Assembly (NCBI GenBank): GCA_034190875.2
Contig: CM067346.1
Span: forward strand, 43,065,815 to 43,129,814
Source: Urechis unicinctus
Lineage: Eukaryota; Annelida; Polychaeta; Xenopneusta; Urechidae
Length of the DNA: 64,000 nt
Reading direction: 5' to 3'
Shown here piece by piece: positions 62,945 to 64,000 of this stretch. Made by a program: the position numbers and the translations under genes. Numbering within the stretch: position 1 is the stretch's first letter; every line of letters begins with the position of its first letter. A model generated the notes under the pieces. That model saw only the letters and a list, made by a program, of their open reading frames with translations, was not told where the DNA came from and did no database searches.

Positions 62945-63652
62945 TTTTGTGAGTGAGTCAAGGAACAAAAGTATTTTTGGGTAAAATATAAAATATTTAT
63001 TGATTGCATCACACGTAGATATTGATGAGATTATTAATAAAGACAGAGTTGATATATGCAGAAAATGGTAAAACCAGGATGTAACATGTGACTGATTTCA
63101 TATAGGATTATGTTAACCATTTAAAAGGCAAGATTATTGAAATACTCATGTCACAGAAAATATGATGGTGATAAGAGGTACATAAGTAATCTAATCAGTA
63201 GTGGAAATGCCTTAAATGTTAATGATGACAATCAAAACCCAATGTGCTCATACATATACAGATAATCAAATAATGAAAATAGAAATAAAGAAATGCACAA
63301 CTATTTTACAAATCTGCGAATATATCTAACTAAGAGTGCTAGAAAAGGTGGAATGTCATTGTAAAGGCTTGACCAAGAGACAAGGGAGAACCTTCAAACT
63401 GGGAAAGGGGCGGGTGGGTTTTGAGCAGCTAAAAAGTTGATGTGTCTCGTTTGGAGGTGCGACCCAAAAGACAAAGACGAGATGCGAGGTAAGGTCACAT
63501 GACCAGAGGCAAAACAGGGATACCGTTTCCGGGCCAAAAGACAAGCTATGCAGATATGGATACTTGGCTCCCCCACAAAATGCGGCTGGGGTGTGACCAC
63601 TCCAACCTTAGTTTTTTGTGAGTAAGTCAAGGAACAAAAGTATTTTTGGGTA
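62945..63652. repeat. 39-bp direct repeat, copies 669 bp apart
   Basis: TTTTGTGAGTGAGTCAAGGA and the following 19 bases (62945-62983) recur at 63614-63652 with one substitution. The spacing is LTR-like in scale, but no longer flanking match was seen. Confidence 0.8.
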
Positions 63653-63655
63653 AGT

Positions 63656-63850
63656 ACCCGAAAGAAAAAGTTGAACTGTGCGGTAACAACAGCTGACACC
63701 AATCATGTCAAAAAGCTGTGCGGTTACAACAGTATAAGCAGGTAGGGAAACGAAGCAGTAAACAGCTGGGTATGTAAAGCAACCACTTGAGCTGTGCGGT
63801 TACAAACAGAGATGCTGGTACCCGAAAGAAAATGTAAAATATTTCCAATA
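63656..63850. repeat. Short degenerate repeats with GCTGTGCGGTTACAA
   Basis: GCTGTGCGGTTACAAC-type blocks occur at about 63674, 63715 and 63790. TACCCGAAAGAAAA at 63655 recurs at 63819, and AAAATATAAAATATTT-type strings recur at 62983 and 63834. It appears to be a local mosaic of the same sequences as the 39-bp repeat. Confidence 0.6.
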
Positions 63851-64000
63851 AAGAAAATGGCAGGGGCAAGTATATTAATATGAGGATTGAAAAGTGCACC
63901 GAGTAGGAGTAATAGCGAACGTGAAATGGGAAAATTGTTAAAAAGACTATGTAGGGATCGGTGACGAGGTTGGAAGAAAAGCTGAAGAAAAGCTGAAGTA

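Overview
The window is nuclear DNA of an invertebrate animal. Genes have many short exons with GT-AG introns of roughly 0.1-1.9 kb, intergenic DNA is AT-rich, and minisatellites and decayed transposons are abundant. An animal universal stress protein next to LRPPRC, lifeguard (TMBIM) and RRBP1/kinectin genes fits a marine invertebrate such as a mollusc, amphioxus or similar. The sequence alone does not settle the phylum.

Layout. 1-7.7 kb: the 3' end of a ribosome-binding-protein-1/kinectin-like coiled-coil gene (+). 8.7-11.8 kb: a ten-exon lifeguard/TMBIM gene (-), copy 1, truncated by a 3' deletion. 12.3-16.9 kb: non-coding DNA rich in tandem and dispersed repeats. 16.9-18.7 kb: a decayed transposon-associated ORF (-). 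18.9-25.4 kb: a second copy of the 5' block, holding a broken RRBP1 fragment and an intact lifeguard gene (-), copy 2. 26.1-40.8 kb: a complete 36-exon LRPPRC gene (-), starting with a mitochondrial-presequence exon. A decayed hAT-like transposon lies in its intron 1 and a 33-bp minisatellite in its last intron. 41.9-46.3 kb: a four-exon universal stress protein gene (+), head-to-head with LRPPRC. 47.4-51.1 kb: a large zinc-finger gene (-), tail-to-tail with the stress gene. 51.1-54.4 kb: non-coding. 54.4-61 kb: retroelement debris, with a degenerate Ty3/gypsy pol (-) abutting decayed ORFs of a virus-like or Polinton-like type (-). 61-64 kb: short repeats only.

The host genes are not an operon. 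Their roles are ER/ribosome anchoring (RRBP1-like), ER/Golgi membrane survival factors (lifeguards), mitochondrial mRNA stability (LRPPRC), a cytosolic nucleotide-binding stress protein (USP) and a nuclear zinc-finger protein. All LRPPRC, lifeguard and USP exons join with consistent reading phase, which is the main support for these models. Main points for follow-up: the partial segmental duplication with asymmetric decay of two lifeguard genes; a one-base phase anomaly in an RRBP1 exon; a hAT-like element nested in another element inside LRPPRC intron 1; a PAM2-like motif near the end of the gypsy pol; and a decayed transposon ORF with nuclease-like acidic motifs.
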